35,914 bases of DNA from Paracoccaceae bacterium (GCA_007117005.1 SKHK01000069.1:1-35914), one strand, 5' to 3'; counted from the first letter of the stretch, positions 18,299 to 26,538 are shown. A program made the numbers and translations. Notes: generated by a model from the sequence alone, not told the origin.

Positions 18299-18308
18299 AC
18301 CGGGGTCA

Positions 18309-18371
18309 GGGGGGCGTTGCCCCCCTCGCCTGCGGCTCACCCCCCAGAGTATTTTTGGCAAAATGAAGGGG
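18309..18371 (-). repeat. Intergenic repeat copy C (reverse orientation) carrying the paaB ribosome-binding site
   Basis: Read on the minus strand this copy has the core CCTTCATTTTGCC then AAAAATACTCTGGGGGG, matching copies A and B. The family hairpin GGGGGGC (18309-18315), GTT loop, GCCCCCC (18319-18325) follows. Read on the plus strand the end of the core becomes GGCAAAATGAAGGGG, and AAGGGG (18366-18371) lies seven bases before the paaB ATG. The repeat thus appears to provide the ribosome-binding site, and it also places a strong hairpin between paaA and paaB in the operon message. Confidence 0.85.
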
Positions 18372-18378
18372 TAATTCC

Positions 18379-18663
18379 ATGTCCAGCGAATGGCCGCTTT
18401 GGGAAGTGTTCATCCGGGGCCAGCATGGCCTGAACCATCGTCACGTGGGCAGCCTGCACGCGCCGGATGCGGAAATGGCGATCCGCCACGCGCGCGACGT
18501 GTACACGCGGCGCAACGAGGGCGTGTCGATCTGGGTGGTGAAGTCCGGCGACATCACGGCGTCGAGCCCGTCCGAGAAGGGGCCGCTGTTCGAGCCGTCG
18601 AATGCCAAGGTCTATCGGCACCCAACATTTTACGACATTCCTGATGAAGTGGGGCATATGTGA
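18379..18663 (+). CDS. paaB: Phenylacetyl-CoA epoxidase subunit PaaB
   Basis: PaaB is a small (94-residue) non-catalytic subunit of the phenylacetyl-CoA epoxidase complex and is thought to help assemble or stabilise PaaA-PaaC. The sequence begins MSSEWPLWEVFIRGQHGLNH and continues HVGSLHAPDAEMAIRHARDV, YTRRNEGVSIWVV and the C-terminal KVYRHPTFYDIPDEVGHM, all typical of the family. The ATG at 18379 follows AAGGGG supplied by the upstream repeat. The stop codon shares its last base with the paaC ATG (TGATG), indicating coupled translation. Confidence 0.96.
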   Translation: MSSEWPLWEVFIRGQHGLNHRHVGSLHAPDAEMAIRHARDVYTRRNEGVSIWVVKSGDITASSPSEKGPLFEPSNAKVYRHPTFYDIPDEVGHM

Positions 18664-19511
18664 TGGCACCCTCTTTGTCTGACATCATGACGCCCGATGC
18701 GGCGGAACTGGCGCGGGCTGCCGGCGGCGGCGCATCGGCACCGCTGGAGATGGGCTCGCCCGGGCATGATCTGTTTGTCGGTCTGGCAAGACTGGGCGAC
18801 AACACCCTGATTCTGGGGCATCGCGTATCCGAATGGTGCGGCCATGCGCCGGTGCTGGAAGAGGATATCGCGCTGGCCAACATGGCGCTGGATCTGATCG
18901 GCCAGACGCAGCTTTGGCTGGGGCTGGCGGGCGAGGTGGAGGGGCGCGGGCGGTCCGCCGACGACCTGGCGTTCCTGCGTGATGCCTGGCACTTTTACAA
19001 CATCCTGCTGGTCGAGCGTCCGAACCGGGATTTCGGCCATACGCTGATGCGGCAGTTCCTGTTCGATGCCTGGCACCAGCCGATGCTGAAAGCGCTGGAG
19101 GGGTCATCGGACGCGCGGATCGCCGAGGTTGCCATGAAGGCCGGCAAGGAAGTGGCCTACCACATCGAACGCTCCGCCGATCTGGTGATCCGACTGGGTG
19201 ACGGCACCGAGGAAAGCCATGCCCGGATGCAGGACGCGCTGGACCGGCTGTGGCCCTATGCGGGCGAGATGTTCATCGGCGACGAAATCGACGCGCGGCT
19301 GGCCGAGGCCGGCACCATCCCCGCCCCCGAGAGCCTGCGCGGCGCCTGGGACGAGACGGTGAATGCCGTGCTGGCCGAGGCGACCCTGACCCGCCCGGAC
19401 AGCGGTTTCGCCCACAAGGGGGGGCGGCAGGGGCGGCACACCGAGCATATGGGCCATATCCTGAGCAGCATGCAGTGGCTGCAGCGGGCCTATCCCGGCG
19501 CGACGTGGTGA
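18663..19511 (+). CDS. paaC: Phenylacetyl-CoA epoxidase structural subunit PaaC
   Basis: PaaC is the ferritin-like structural partner of PaaA in the epoxidase. The 282-residue product shows LARLGDNTLILGHRVSEWCGHAPVLEEDIALANMALD split over about residues 43-79, then LLVERPNRDFGHTLMRQFLFD and HIERSADLVIRLGDGTEESH, all characteristic of PaaC. I chose the ATG at 18663, which overlaps the paaB stop by one base. A GTG at 18660 directly before it is the alternative start. paaD begins four bases after the stop. There are no signs of disruption. Confidence 0.95.
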   Translation: MAPSLSDIMTPDAAELARAAGGGASAPLEMGSPGHDLFVGLARLGDNTLILGHRVSEWCGHAPVLEEDIALANMALDLIGQTQLWLGLAGEVEGRGRSADDLAFLRDAWHFYNILLVERPNRDFGHTLMRQFLFDAWHQPMLKALEGSSDARIAEVAMKAGKEVAYHIERSADLVIRLGDGTEESHARMQDALDRLWPYAGEMFIGDEIDARLAEAGTIPAPESLRGAWDETVNAVLAEATLTRPDSGFAHKGGRQGRHTEHMGHILSSMQWLQRAYPGATW

Positions 19512-19515
19512 CGCC

Positions 19516-20040
19516 ATGAGCGCCGACACGCTACCCGGTACCGAGGACATCTGGCGGTGGCTGTCCGAAGTGCCGGACCCCGAGATCCCGGTGATCACCA
19601 TCACCGAACTGGGCATCATCCGCGATGTGGCCTTGGACGGCGACACGGTGGAGGTGACGGTCACGCCGACCTATTCCGGCTGCCCTGCCACCAGCATGAT
19701 CAATCTGCAGATCGAGGAGAAGCTGCGCGAAAAGGGCGTGGAGAATATCCGCCTGAAGCGCCAGCTTTCGCCCGCCTGGACCACCGACTGGATCGGCGCC
19801 GAGGCGCGCGAGAAGCTGCGCGCCTATGGCATTGCGCCGCCCGTCGACGGCACTGCCGCGCAGGGCGACATGGTGGCGGGCCGCATTGCGCGGATGACGG
19901 GTGAAAACCTGACCGTCAACTGCCCGCATTGCGGCTCTGCCAACACCGCCCGCGTCAGTCAGTTCGGGTCGACCCCGTGCAAGGCAGCCTATCAGTGCCG
20001 CGACTGTCTGGAACCCTTCGACTATTTCAAATGTATCTGA
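19516..20040 (+). CDS. paaD: Phenylacetate epoxidase maturation protein PaaD
   Basis: PaaD belongs to the MIP18/DUF59 group linked to iron-sulfur cluster assembly and is required for an active epoxidase, although it is not a structural subunit. The 174-residue protein has the DUF59 domain at about residues 10-90 (VPDPEIPVITITELGIIRDV, PTYSGCPATSMI). It also has a C-terminal zinc-ribbon-like domain with Cys136-x2-Cys139 and Cys161-x2-Cys164, plus Cys155 and Cys173. It is spaced four bases after paaC and nine bases before paaE, clearly within the operon. Confidence 0.95.
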   Translation: MSADTLPGTEDIWRWLSEVPDPEIPVITITELGIIRDVALDGDTVEVTVTPTYSGCPATSMINLQIEEKLREKGVENIRLKRQLSPAWTTDWIGAEAREKLRAYGIAPPVDGTAAQGDMVAGRIARMTGENLTVNCPHCGSANTARVSQFGSTPCKAAYQCRDCLEPFDYFKCI

Positions 20041-20049
20041 GGCACGCCC

Positions 20050-21123
20050 ATGGCCCGCTTTCTGCCGCTTGACGTCGTCGACGTGCGCAAGGACACCCGC
20101 GATGCCGTGGTCGTCACCCTGCGCCCCCGCCCTGAAGATGCGGATCGTTTCGCTTTCATCCAGGGCCAGTACCTGACCTTTCGCCGCGACTTCGAGGGCG
20201 AGGAACTGCGCCGCTCCTATTCCATCTGCGCGGGCCTGGACGAAGGCTTCCTGCGCGTCGGCATCAAGCGGGTGGACGGCGGCGCCTTTTCCACCTGGGC
20301 GAACGAGAACCTGGCCCCCGGCGCGGTGCTGGAGGCGATGCCGCCGATGGGCAATTTCCACACCGCGCTGGATGCGGGGCAGGCCCGCCATTACCTGGGC
20401 TTCGCCGGCGGGTCCGGCATCACACCGGTGCTGTCGATCATCAAGACCGTGCTGTCGCGTGAGCCGAAATCGCGCTTCACGCTGGTCTATGCGAACCGCC
20501 AGGTGGCCTCGATCATGTTCCGCGAGGAACTGGAGGACCTGAAGAATATCTACCTTGGCCGCCTGTCCGTCCTGCATGTGCTGGAGACGGAAGGTCAGGA
20601 AATCGACTTGTTCACAGGCCGTATCGATGCAGAGAAGATGCAGGGTCTGTTCACCCACTGGGTCGATGCGAAAAGCGTGACCACCGCCTTCATCTGCGGG
20701 CCGGAACCGATGATGCTGACCATCGCCGAGGGGCTGCGCGCGCAGGGGCTGAGCGACGATCAGATCAAGTTCGAGCTTTTCGCATCCGGCCAGCCGGGAC
20801 GGGCGAAGAAGCGCGCGGTCAGCACCAGCGCCGACACAGGCGAGGCCTGCGAGGCAACCGTGACGCTGGATGGCGCGACCCGCAGCTTCCGCATGCCCAA
20901 ACAGGGCGAAAGCCTGCTGGATGCGGCCTTGGCCAATGATCTGGACGCGCCCTATGCCTGCAAGGCCGGGGTCTGTTCGACCTGCCGCGCCAAGGTGCTG
21001 GAGGGCGAGACCGAGATGCTGGTGAACCACGCGCTGGAGGATTACGAGGTCAGCCAGGGCTATGTGCTGACCTGCCAGTGCTATCCGCTTAGCGACCGCG
21101 TGGTGGTCAGCTACGATCAGTAA
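20050..21123 (+). CDS. paaE: Phenylacetyl-CoA epoxidase reductase PaaE
   Basis: PaaE passes electrons from NAD(P)H through FAD and a [2Fe-2S] cluster to the PaaA diiron centre. The 357-residue protein has a ferredoxin-NADP reductase-type FAD domain (RRSYS at 54-58), a nucleotide-binding domain (GGSGITPV at 120-127, ICGPEPMM near residue 220), and a C-terminal plant-type ferredoxin domain. Its cluster ligands are Cys304, Cys309, Cys312 and Cys342. Length and domain order match the family. It follows paaD by nine bases and is followed 27 bases later by a ferritin-like gene not found in the E. coli operon. Confidence 0.95.
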   Translation: MARFLPLDVVDVRKDTRDAVVVTLRPRPEDADRFAFIQGQYLTFRRDFEGEELRRSYSICAGLDEGFLRVGIKRVDGGAFSTWANENLAPGAVLEAMPPMGNFHTALDAGQARHYLGFAGGSGITPVLSIIKTVLSREPKSRFTLVYANRQVASIMFREELEDLKNIYLGRLSVLHVLETEGQEIDLFTGRIDAEKMQGLFTHWVDAKSVTTAFICGPEPMMLTIAEGLRAQGLSDDQIKFELFASGQPGRAKKRAVSTSADTGEACEATVTLDGATRSFRMPKQGESLLDAALANDLDAPYACKAGVCSTCRAKVLEGETEMLVNHALEDYEVSQGYVLTCQCYPLSDRVVVSYDQ

Positions 21124-21150
21124 CCGCGCCGGCGATCAGGGGGGCAGCCG

Positions 21151-21903
21151 ATGAGCGACATGACGTTAGAGGACTATCTTGCGCAGGGGGGCAAGCTGAC
21201 CTCGCCCGGCAATGTGCCGGCGCGCTATCGGGGCGAATTGATGCGGCTGATGGCCAGTTTCGTGGACAGCGAACTGGCGGCCTCGGCCGGGTTCGCCGAG
21301 GTGATCAACGACGCGCCGGGGATCAAGAGCCGCATCGCCGCGGCGCGGATCGTGCTGGAAAAGGCCGATCATGCCGAACGTGTGCTGGCCCTTATGGCCG
21401 ATTTCGGCGCTGATACCGCGCGCTATCAGGGCGTGCACCCCTGGGCGGCGCGGTTGGACCGGGAGGCCGATATCGGTGCCGTGCGCCAGGGCGGCGACAT
21501 GCGGCTCTCGGTCTTTCACTACCCGCTGCAGGGCTGGGTGGATTCTGTCGTGATGAACGTGCTGCAGGGCGCGGCGGCGGTGATCCAGCTTGGCGAATTG
21601 GGCGGGCTTTCCTACCAGCCGCTGGCCGAAGTGTTCCGCGCCATCACCCCGCGCGAGGCGCGCCATGCCGAACTGGGCCGCGAGGGGCTGGGCAAGATCG
21701 TCGCCACCGAAGAGGGGCGCGCGGCGGCGCGCGCGTCGGTCGCCTATTGGCGCCCGCGCGTGGCGGCAGGGTTCGGCACGCTGGGCTCTGCCCGGTTCGA
21801 ACGGTTGAAGCGTTTCGGGCTGCGCCAGCGGCCGAACGAGGCGCTGCTGGCCGATTGGGACGGACAGATCGACGCGCTGCTGGCCGATCACGGCCTGGCC
21901 TGA
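21151..21903 (+). CDS. Ferritin-like PaaA/PaaC-related protein of the paa operon (function unknown)
   Basis: The 250-residue protein appears related to the phenylacetic acid catabolic (PaaA/PaaC) ferritin-like superfamily. Candidate metal ligands occur at positions resembling a four-helix diiron site: Glu41 (VDSELAAS), Glu70 and His74 (LEKADHAERV), Glu150 (LGELGG), and Glu169 with His172 (PREARHAELG). The second site is a true ExxH. The first is E-x3-H, unlike the ExxH of PaaA. The gene lies between paaE and paaZ on the same strand, with gaps of 27 and 30 bases, so it belongs to the operon. It could be an accessory epoxidase subunit, a distinct oxygenase, or a protective or maturation factor. 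I do not assign a symbol. Confidence 0.85.
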   Translation: MSDMTLEDYLAQGGKLTSPGNVPARYRGELMRLMASFVDSELAASAGFAEVINDAPGIKSRIAAARIVLEKADHAERVLALMADFGADTARYQGVHPWAARLDREADIGAVRQGGDMRLSVFHYPLQGWVDSVVMNVLQGAAAVIQLGELGGLSYQPLAEVFRAITPREARHAELGREGLGKIVATEEGRAAARASVAYWRPRVAAGFGTLGSARFERLKRFGLRQRPNEALLADWDGQIDALLADHGLA

Positions 21904-21933
21904 CATCTTCACCAACGCAGGAAGGAGCGCCCC

Positions 21934-23973
21934 ATGAACGCGCACAGCCCCCGACGCCTGAAAAGCTATCTTTGCGGCACCTGGCAGGAGGGATCGCGCG
22001 AGGGCGCGCTGCTGCGCGACGCAGGCACCGGCGCGCCGATGGCGCTGGTCGATGCCTCTGGCCTCGATATGGGCGAGGCGCTGGCCTACGGGCGCGGCGC
22101 CGGGGCACGGCTGCGGGCGCTGACCTTTCATGAGCGGGCACTGATGCTGAAGGCGCTGGGCCAGACGCTGATGGAGATGAAGGACGAATTCCACGCCCTG
22201 TCGCTGGCCACCGGCGCCACGCCAAAGGACGGTTGGGTGGATATCGAGGGCGGCATCGGCACCATGCTGACCTATGCCTCCAAGGCCCGGCGAGAGCTGC
22301 CGAACACCCGGGTGCTGACCGAGGGCGAGGTCGAACCGCTGTCGCGCGATGGCACTTTTTCCGCCCAGCATATCCTGACGCCGCTGCAAGGCGTTGCGAT
22401 TCACATCAACGCTTTCAATTTTCCGATCTGGGGCATGCTGGAGAAACTGGCGCCCACGATCATCGGCGGCATGCCCGCGATCATCAAACCGGCCAGCCAG
22501 ACCGCCTATCTGACCGAATTGATGGTGCAGCGGATCATCGAGGCCGGCATCCTGCCGGAGGGAGCGCTGCAACTGGTCTGCGGCTCGGTCGGCGATATGC
22601 TGGACCATGTTACCGGGCAGGATGTGGTCACCTTCACCGGCTCTGCCGCGACGGGGCAAAAGCTGCGCGCCCATCCCGCGATCATCGGCAATTCGGTGCG
22701 TTTCACCATGGAGGCCGACAGCCTGAACGCCTGCGTGCTGGGCCCGGATGCAGCCCCCGGCACGCCGGAGTTCGATCTGTTCGTCAAGGAAGTGGTGCGC
22801 GAGATGACGGTGAAGGCCGGGCAGAAATGCACCGCCATCCGCCGGGCCTTTGTTCCTCGCGCCCATGTTCAGGCCGCGCGCGACGCGCTGGCCGCGGCGC
22901 TGGCCGGGGTCACCGTCGGCCTGCCGGGCGATGCGGGCTCGCGGATGGGGGCGCTGGCGAGCCTGGATCAGCGCGAAGAGGTCCGCGCGCGCATCCGTGA
23001 CCTGCAGGCCGATGCCGAGATCGTGGCGGGCGATCCGGACAGCGTGACGGTTGCCTCGGGCGATGCGCAGGCCGGGGCCTTCCTGAACCCCGTGCTGCTT
23101 TACTGCGACAGGTCCGCGGCGGCGGCGGCGGTGCATGATGTCGAGGCCTTTGGCCCGGTCAGCACCCTGATGCCCTATGACGATATCGAGGAAGCGGTGG
23201 CGCTGACCCATCGCGGCAAGGGCTCGCTGGTATCGTCCGTCTTTACCGATGACCCGAAGGTGGCCGAGGCGATGTTGGTCGGCATGGCGCCTTTCCACGG
23301 GCGGGTTCTGATCGGCAACCGGGCCAGCGCCAAATCCTCCACCGGCCATGGCACGCCGCTCGCGCCGCTGGTGCATGGGGGGCCGGGCCGCGCCGGCGGG
23401 GGCGAGGAGATGGGCGGCATCCGGGGCGTCAAGCATTTCATGCAGCGCACCGCCATACAGGGCACGCCGCGGCTGCTGTCGGCCGTCACCGGCCGCTGGA
23501 TCGACGGCGCCGACACGCGCGCCGATATCCACCCGTTCCGCAAGTCGCTGGCCGAGTTGCGCGTGGGCGATCAGCTGGTGACCGCGGCCCGCACCGTGAC
23601 GCTGGAGGATATCGAGCATTTCGCGCATTTCACCGGCGACACTTTCTATGCCCATATGGACGAAGAAGCGGCACGCGCGAATCCGTTCTTCGACGGGCGC
23701 GTGGCGCATGGCTATCTGATTGTGTCCTTTGCCGCCGGGCTGTTCGTGCAGCCGGACCCGGGGCCGGTGCTGGCCAATTACGGGGTGGACAACCTGCGCT
23801 TCATGACGCCCGTGAACCCCGGCGACACGCTGCAGGTGCGGCTGACATGCAAGGAGATCAACCCGCGATCCGGCGCTGAGCATGGCGAGGTGCGCTGGGA
23901 TTGCCGGGTCACCAACCAGAATGACGCGGTGGTCGCGCAGTATGACGTGCTGACCATGGTGGCAAAGACCTGA
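21934..23973 (+). CDS. paaZ: Bifunctional oxepin-CoA hydrolase / semialdehyde dehydrogenase PaaZ
   Basis: PaaZ opens the oxepin-CoA ring and oxidises the resulting reactive aldehyde to 3-oxo-5,6-dehydrosuberyl-CoA with NADP+. The 679-residue protein has an N-terminal aldehyde dehydrogenase domain (about 1-520) with Glu260 (TMEADSLN) and nucleophile Cys299 (KAGQKCTA). Its C-terminal MaoC-like hydratase domain (about 535-679) has Asp569 and His574 in FTGDTFYAHMD. Both active sites are intact, so it should not leak the aldehyde. A GGAAGGAG site precedes the ATG. It is the last paa gene here, and two hairpins follow. The next pathway enzymes (PaaF, PaaG, PaaH) and the ligase PaaK must be encoded elsewhere. 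Confidence 0.96.
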   Translation: MNAHSPRRLKSYLCGTWQEGSREGALLRDAGTGAPMALVDASGLDMGEALAYGRGAGARLRALTFHERALMLKALGQTLMEMKDEFHALSLATGATPKDGWVDIEGGIGTMLTYASKARRELPNTRVLTEGEVEPLSRDGTFSAQHILTPLQGVAIHINAFNFPIWGMLEKLAPTIIGGMPAIIKPASQTAYLTELMVQRIIEAGILPEGALQLVCGSVGDMLDHVTGQDVVTFTGSAATGQKLRAHPAIIGNSVRFTMEADSLNACVLGPDAAPGTPEFDLFVKEVVREMTVKAGQKCTAIRRAFVPRAHVQAARDALAAALAGVTVGLPGDAGSRMGALASLDQREEVRARIRDLQADAEIVAGDPDSVTVASGDAQAGAFLNPVLLYCDRSAAAAAVHDVEAFGPVSTLMPYDDIEEAVALTHRGKGSLVSSVFTDDPKVAEAMLVGMAPFHGRVLIGNRASAKSSTGHGTPLAPLVHGGPGRAGGGEEMGGIRGVKHFMQRTAIQGTPRLLSAVTGRWIDGADTRADIHPFRKSLAELRVGDQLVTAARTVTLEDIEHFAHFTGDTFYAHMDEEAARANPFFDGRVAHGYLIVSFAAGLFVQPDPGPVLANYGVDNLRFMTPVNPGDTLQVRLTCKEINPRSGAEHGEVRWDCRVTNQNDAVVAQYDVLTMVAKT

Positions 23974-24013
23974 CCGCCCGCCGGTTGACCGACCCTGTCA
24001 CCGCCGGAAAGAC

Positions 24014-24043
24014 GAAGAAGGGGGCCATGCGCCCCCTTTCTTC
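24014..24043. terminator. Bidirectional terminator candidate after paaZ
   Basis: GAAGAAGGGGGC (24014-24025) pairs with GCCCCCTTTCTTC (24031-24043) with one bulged T, around a five-base loop. A-rich sequence on one side and T-rich sequence on the other let it work for the plus-strand paaZ message. It could also stop read-through from the minus-strand TRAP operon. Confidence 0.65.
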
Positions 24044-24126
24044 TGGACGCCTCTGCACAACAGACCCGCCACAGCGCCTTGGCGCCCCGCACCGTCGGAC
24101 AGATGCGCAAGGCGCGTGCAGGGACC

Positions 24127-24167
24127 GGCCGCGCGCGCGCCAGCGCGCGCCTGGCCCAAGACTTTTT
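24127..24167 (+). terminator. Second terminator candidate after paaZ
   Basis: A very GC-rich stem pairs GGCCGCGCGCGC (24127-24138) with GCGCGCGC plus GGCC (24143-24150 and 24153-24156), with a two-base bulge. TTTTT follows at 24163-24167. This is the classic intrinsic terminator arrangement for plus-strand transcripts leaving the paa operon. The remaining bases of the 254-base gap up to the next gene show nothing else I can support. Confidence 0.55.
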
Positions 24168-24227
24168 GACGGCCCGGCAGGGCCGGCGAAAAGGCGCGGG
24201 AGCCCCCCACGCCGATCACCGCCCCCG

Positions 24228-25751
24228 TCAGAACAGCAGCCAGACCAGCCCCAGCGTGATCGGTGGCGAGGCCACCAGAATGCCGGTGCGGATGATGTCC
24301 GAGGCCACGAAGGGCAGCACGCCCTTGTAGGTCTCCATCATCGACACGCCCCGCGCCATGGCGTTGATGATGCACAGGTTCATCCCCACCGGTGGTGTTA
24401 TCAATCCCACCTCGACCACGATCAGCACCAGAATGCCGAACCACAGCGCCGTTTCCTCTGGCGTCAGGCCGAAATCCAGTCGCATGATGATGGGAAAGAA
24501 GATGGGGATGGTCAGCAGGATCATCGACAGCGAATCCATCACGCAGCCGAACAGCAGATAGATCAGCAGGATGACCAGCAACACCATGTAGGGCGACGTG
24601 CTCAGCCCCTCCACCCATTCGGCCGCAAAGAAGGGCAACCGGGTAAAGCCCAGGAAGGCGTTGAACACGGTCGCCCCCAGCACGATGAAAAAGATCATCC
24701 CCGTCGCCACGGCGGTGGAGCGGAAACAGTCCACCAGCGCCGCCCAGCCCAGCCGGCCGCGCAGTGCCGCCACCAGCCCGGTGCCCGCCGCGCCGACCGC
24801 CGCGCCCTCGGTCGGGGTGAAGATGCCCGCGTTCATGCCGCCGATCATCAGCACGAAGATGCCGACAACGGGCATGATCTCGCCCAGCGCCTTGATCCGG
24901 TCCATGACCGGCATGCGCGGGCTGTACACGCCATCCTTCTTGTTGATGCGCACCATCACCGCGATGGTCAGCATGTAGCCCAGCGCCGCCAGCAGGCCCG
25001 GGATCATCGCCGCCACGAACAGCTTGGCGATGTTCTGTTCGGCCAGGATCGCGTAGATCACCAGCACGATCGAGGGCGGGATCAGGATGCCCAACGTGCC
25101 GCCTGCGGCCAGCGAGGCCGTGGACAGCCCGCCCGAATAGCCCACCTTGCGCATCTCCGGCAGGGCCACGCGGCCCATCGTCGCCGCCGTGGCCAGTGAC
25201 GAACCGCAGATCGCGCCGAACCCGGCCGAAGCGCCGACACCGGCCATCGCCACGCCGCCGCGGTAATGCCCCAACCAGGCGCCGGCGGTGCGGAACAGCG
25301 CCTCGCTCAGGCCGCCCTTCATGGCGAAGGCGCCCATCAGCAGAAACAGCGGCACCACCGACAGCGAGTAGCTGGAGAATGTCTCTACCGTCACGGTGCG
25401 CAGCTGCGCCATGACCGGCCCCCAGCGCCCGCGAACCATGTAGAGCCCCAGGATGCCCGCCACCAGCATGGCCAGCCCGATGGGCACGCGCAGGAAGATC
25501 ATGAGCAGCAGGAGGCCGAAGAAGATGCCCGCCACCTCCAGCCCGCTGAAGCCCACGAACAGGTTGCGCGAGGCCTGGACGACCTGGCCGAGGTAGCTGT
25601 CCAGCACCCACCACAGCCCCAGGGGCACCAGCACCACGGCGACCGCCGCCAGTGCCGCGCGCGGCAGCGCCATGCGCTGGATCAACAGCAGCGCCAGAAA
25701 CAGCGCGACGATCAGCCCGGCCGCGATGCCGGCAAGCATGGCCCCGCTCAT
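24228..25751 (-). CDS. TRAP transporter large membrane subunit (DctM type), second system
   Basis: The 507-residue multi-helix membrane protein has DctM motifs. These are FLRVPIGLAMLVAGILGLYM, VPLFLLMGAFAMKGG, AAGGTLGILIPPSIVLVIYA, FTPTEGAAVGAAGTG, GCVMDSLSMILLTIPIFFPI and VGLITPPVGMNLCIINAMA. An extra hydrophobic N-terminal section (about residues 1-75) precedes the core, as in the longer large-subunit proteins. The start overlaps the stop of the small-subunit gene by four bases (ATGA). It is the last gene of the minus-strand TRAP operon. The substrate cannot be read from the sequence. Confidence 0.93.
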   Translation of the reverse strand: MSGAMLAGIAAGLIVALFLALLLIQRMALPRAALAAVAVVLVPLGLWWVLDSYLGQVVQASRNLFVGFSGLEVAGIFFGLLLLMIFLRVPIGLAMLVAGILGLYMVRGRWGPVMAQLRTVTVETFSSYSLSVVPLFLLMGAFAMKGGLSEALFRTAGAWLGHYRGGVAMAGVGASAGFGAICGSSLATAATMGRVALPEMRKVGYSGGLSTASLAAGGTLGILIPPSIVLVIYAILAEQNIAKLFVAAMIPGLLAALGYMLTIAVMVRINKKDGVYSPRMPVMDRIKALGEIMPVVGIFVLMIGGMNAGIFTPTEGAAVGAAGTGLVAALRGRLGWAALVDCFRSTAVATGMIFFIVLGATVFNAFLGFTRLPFFAAEWVEGLSTSPYMVLLVILLIYLLFGCVMDSLSMILLTIPIFFPIIMRLDFGLTPEETALWFGILVLIVVEVGLITPPVGMNLCIINAMARGVSMMETYKGVLPFVASDIIRTGILVASPPITLGLVWLLF

Positions 25752-26356
25752 GCCCCGCCCCCTGCGGGCTCACCCGCGCCCAGCGCCTCGTTCAGGCTGC
25801 GCCAGACCGTGTAGGCGCAGACCAGCGCGAAACTCCACAGCCCGAACTGGCCACCGACATAGCCATACCAGACCGGGATCTCCAGGATCTGCGTGGTCTC
25901 GCCAAAGCGCAGCTTGCTGTCCAGCCCCTCGCCGATGCGCTGCGCCAGCAGCACCACGGCGATGGTCATGATCAGGTTGGTGGCTGTGGACAGCCATGCC
26001 AGCCCCCGTGGGCCAAGCTTCGACACGAAGATATCGACCGTGACATGGCCGCGGTTGAACTGCGCCCAGGACAGGAACAGGAAGATCGACATCCCCGTGC
26101 CCATGGCCACCAGTTCGAAATCGCCCGGGATGGGGCCCAGCCCGTCAAAGATCGCCAAGCGCAGCCGGCCCAGGAAACGCCCGATGATCGACGCCACCGC
26201 CAAAAGCATCACCGCCGTCAGCACCAGCCCGCCGATGATGGCCAGCAGGTTGGTGTAGCGTCCGATCCATTTGCCGATGAAGGCTTCGGCTTCCGGCAGG
26301 ATCCCGGCCGCCGGGGCGCTTTCATCCCCGCCGCCGGGAAAGGGCTGCTGGCTCAT
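25748..26356 (-). CDS. TRAP transporter small membrane subunit (DctQ type), second system
   Basis: The 202-residue protein has four hydrophobic helices and the DctQ signature FNRGHVTVDIFVSKLGPRGL after the second helix. I chose the ATG at 26356 (MSQQPFPGGGDES), preceded by GGGGAG at a suitable distance. The frame extends 31 codons further upstream without support. A Gly/Pro/Ala-rich leader of about 25 residues precedes the conserved region. It overlaps the large-subunit gene and follows the binding-protein gene after a 182-base gap containing a hairpin. Confidence 0.87.
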   Translation of the reverse strand: MSQQPFPGGGDESAPAAGILPEAEAFIGKWIGRYTNLLAIIGGLVLTAVMLLAVASIIGRFLGRLRLAIFDGLGPIPGDFELVAMGTGMSIFLFLSWAQFNRGHVTVDIFVSKLGPRGLAWLSTATNLIMTIAVVLLAQRIGEGLDSKLRFGETTQILEIPVWYGYVGGQFGLWSFALVCAYTVWRSLNEALGAGEPAGGGA

Positions 26357-26481
26357 GTCGTGGACTCCCCGTTGGATTGGCGCTTTGATCAGGTCCCGCC
26401 CGTGCGCTTTCTTTTCCGGATCCTTAGCACCTGCCCCGGCATCGGCCAAGAATGACCTTGGCCTGCCGAGGCAGAAAAGAG

Positions 26482-26512
26482 GGCGCGCGGTCCCGAAAAG
26501 GAAACGCGCGCC
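26482..26512 (-). terminator. Hairpin between second TRAP binding-protein gene and membrane genes
   Basis: GGCGCGCG (26482-26489) and CGCGCGCC (26505-26512) form a perfect 8-bp stem around a 15-base loop. On the minus strand a pyrimidine-rich CTCTTTTC follows. It lies 26 bases beyond the binding-protein stop and about 125 bases before the small-subunit start. This position parallels the hairpin in the first TRAP operon. Confidence 0.6.
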
Positions 26513-26538
26513 GGAAAAAGAAAGACAATGCAGGCCCC

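Noticed and set aside
21166-23883. A 905-codon open frame on the minus strand
   Set aside because: It is antisense to the ferritin-like gene and paaZ, whose motifs are intact. The composition is that of a shadow frame.
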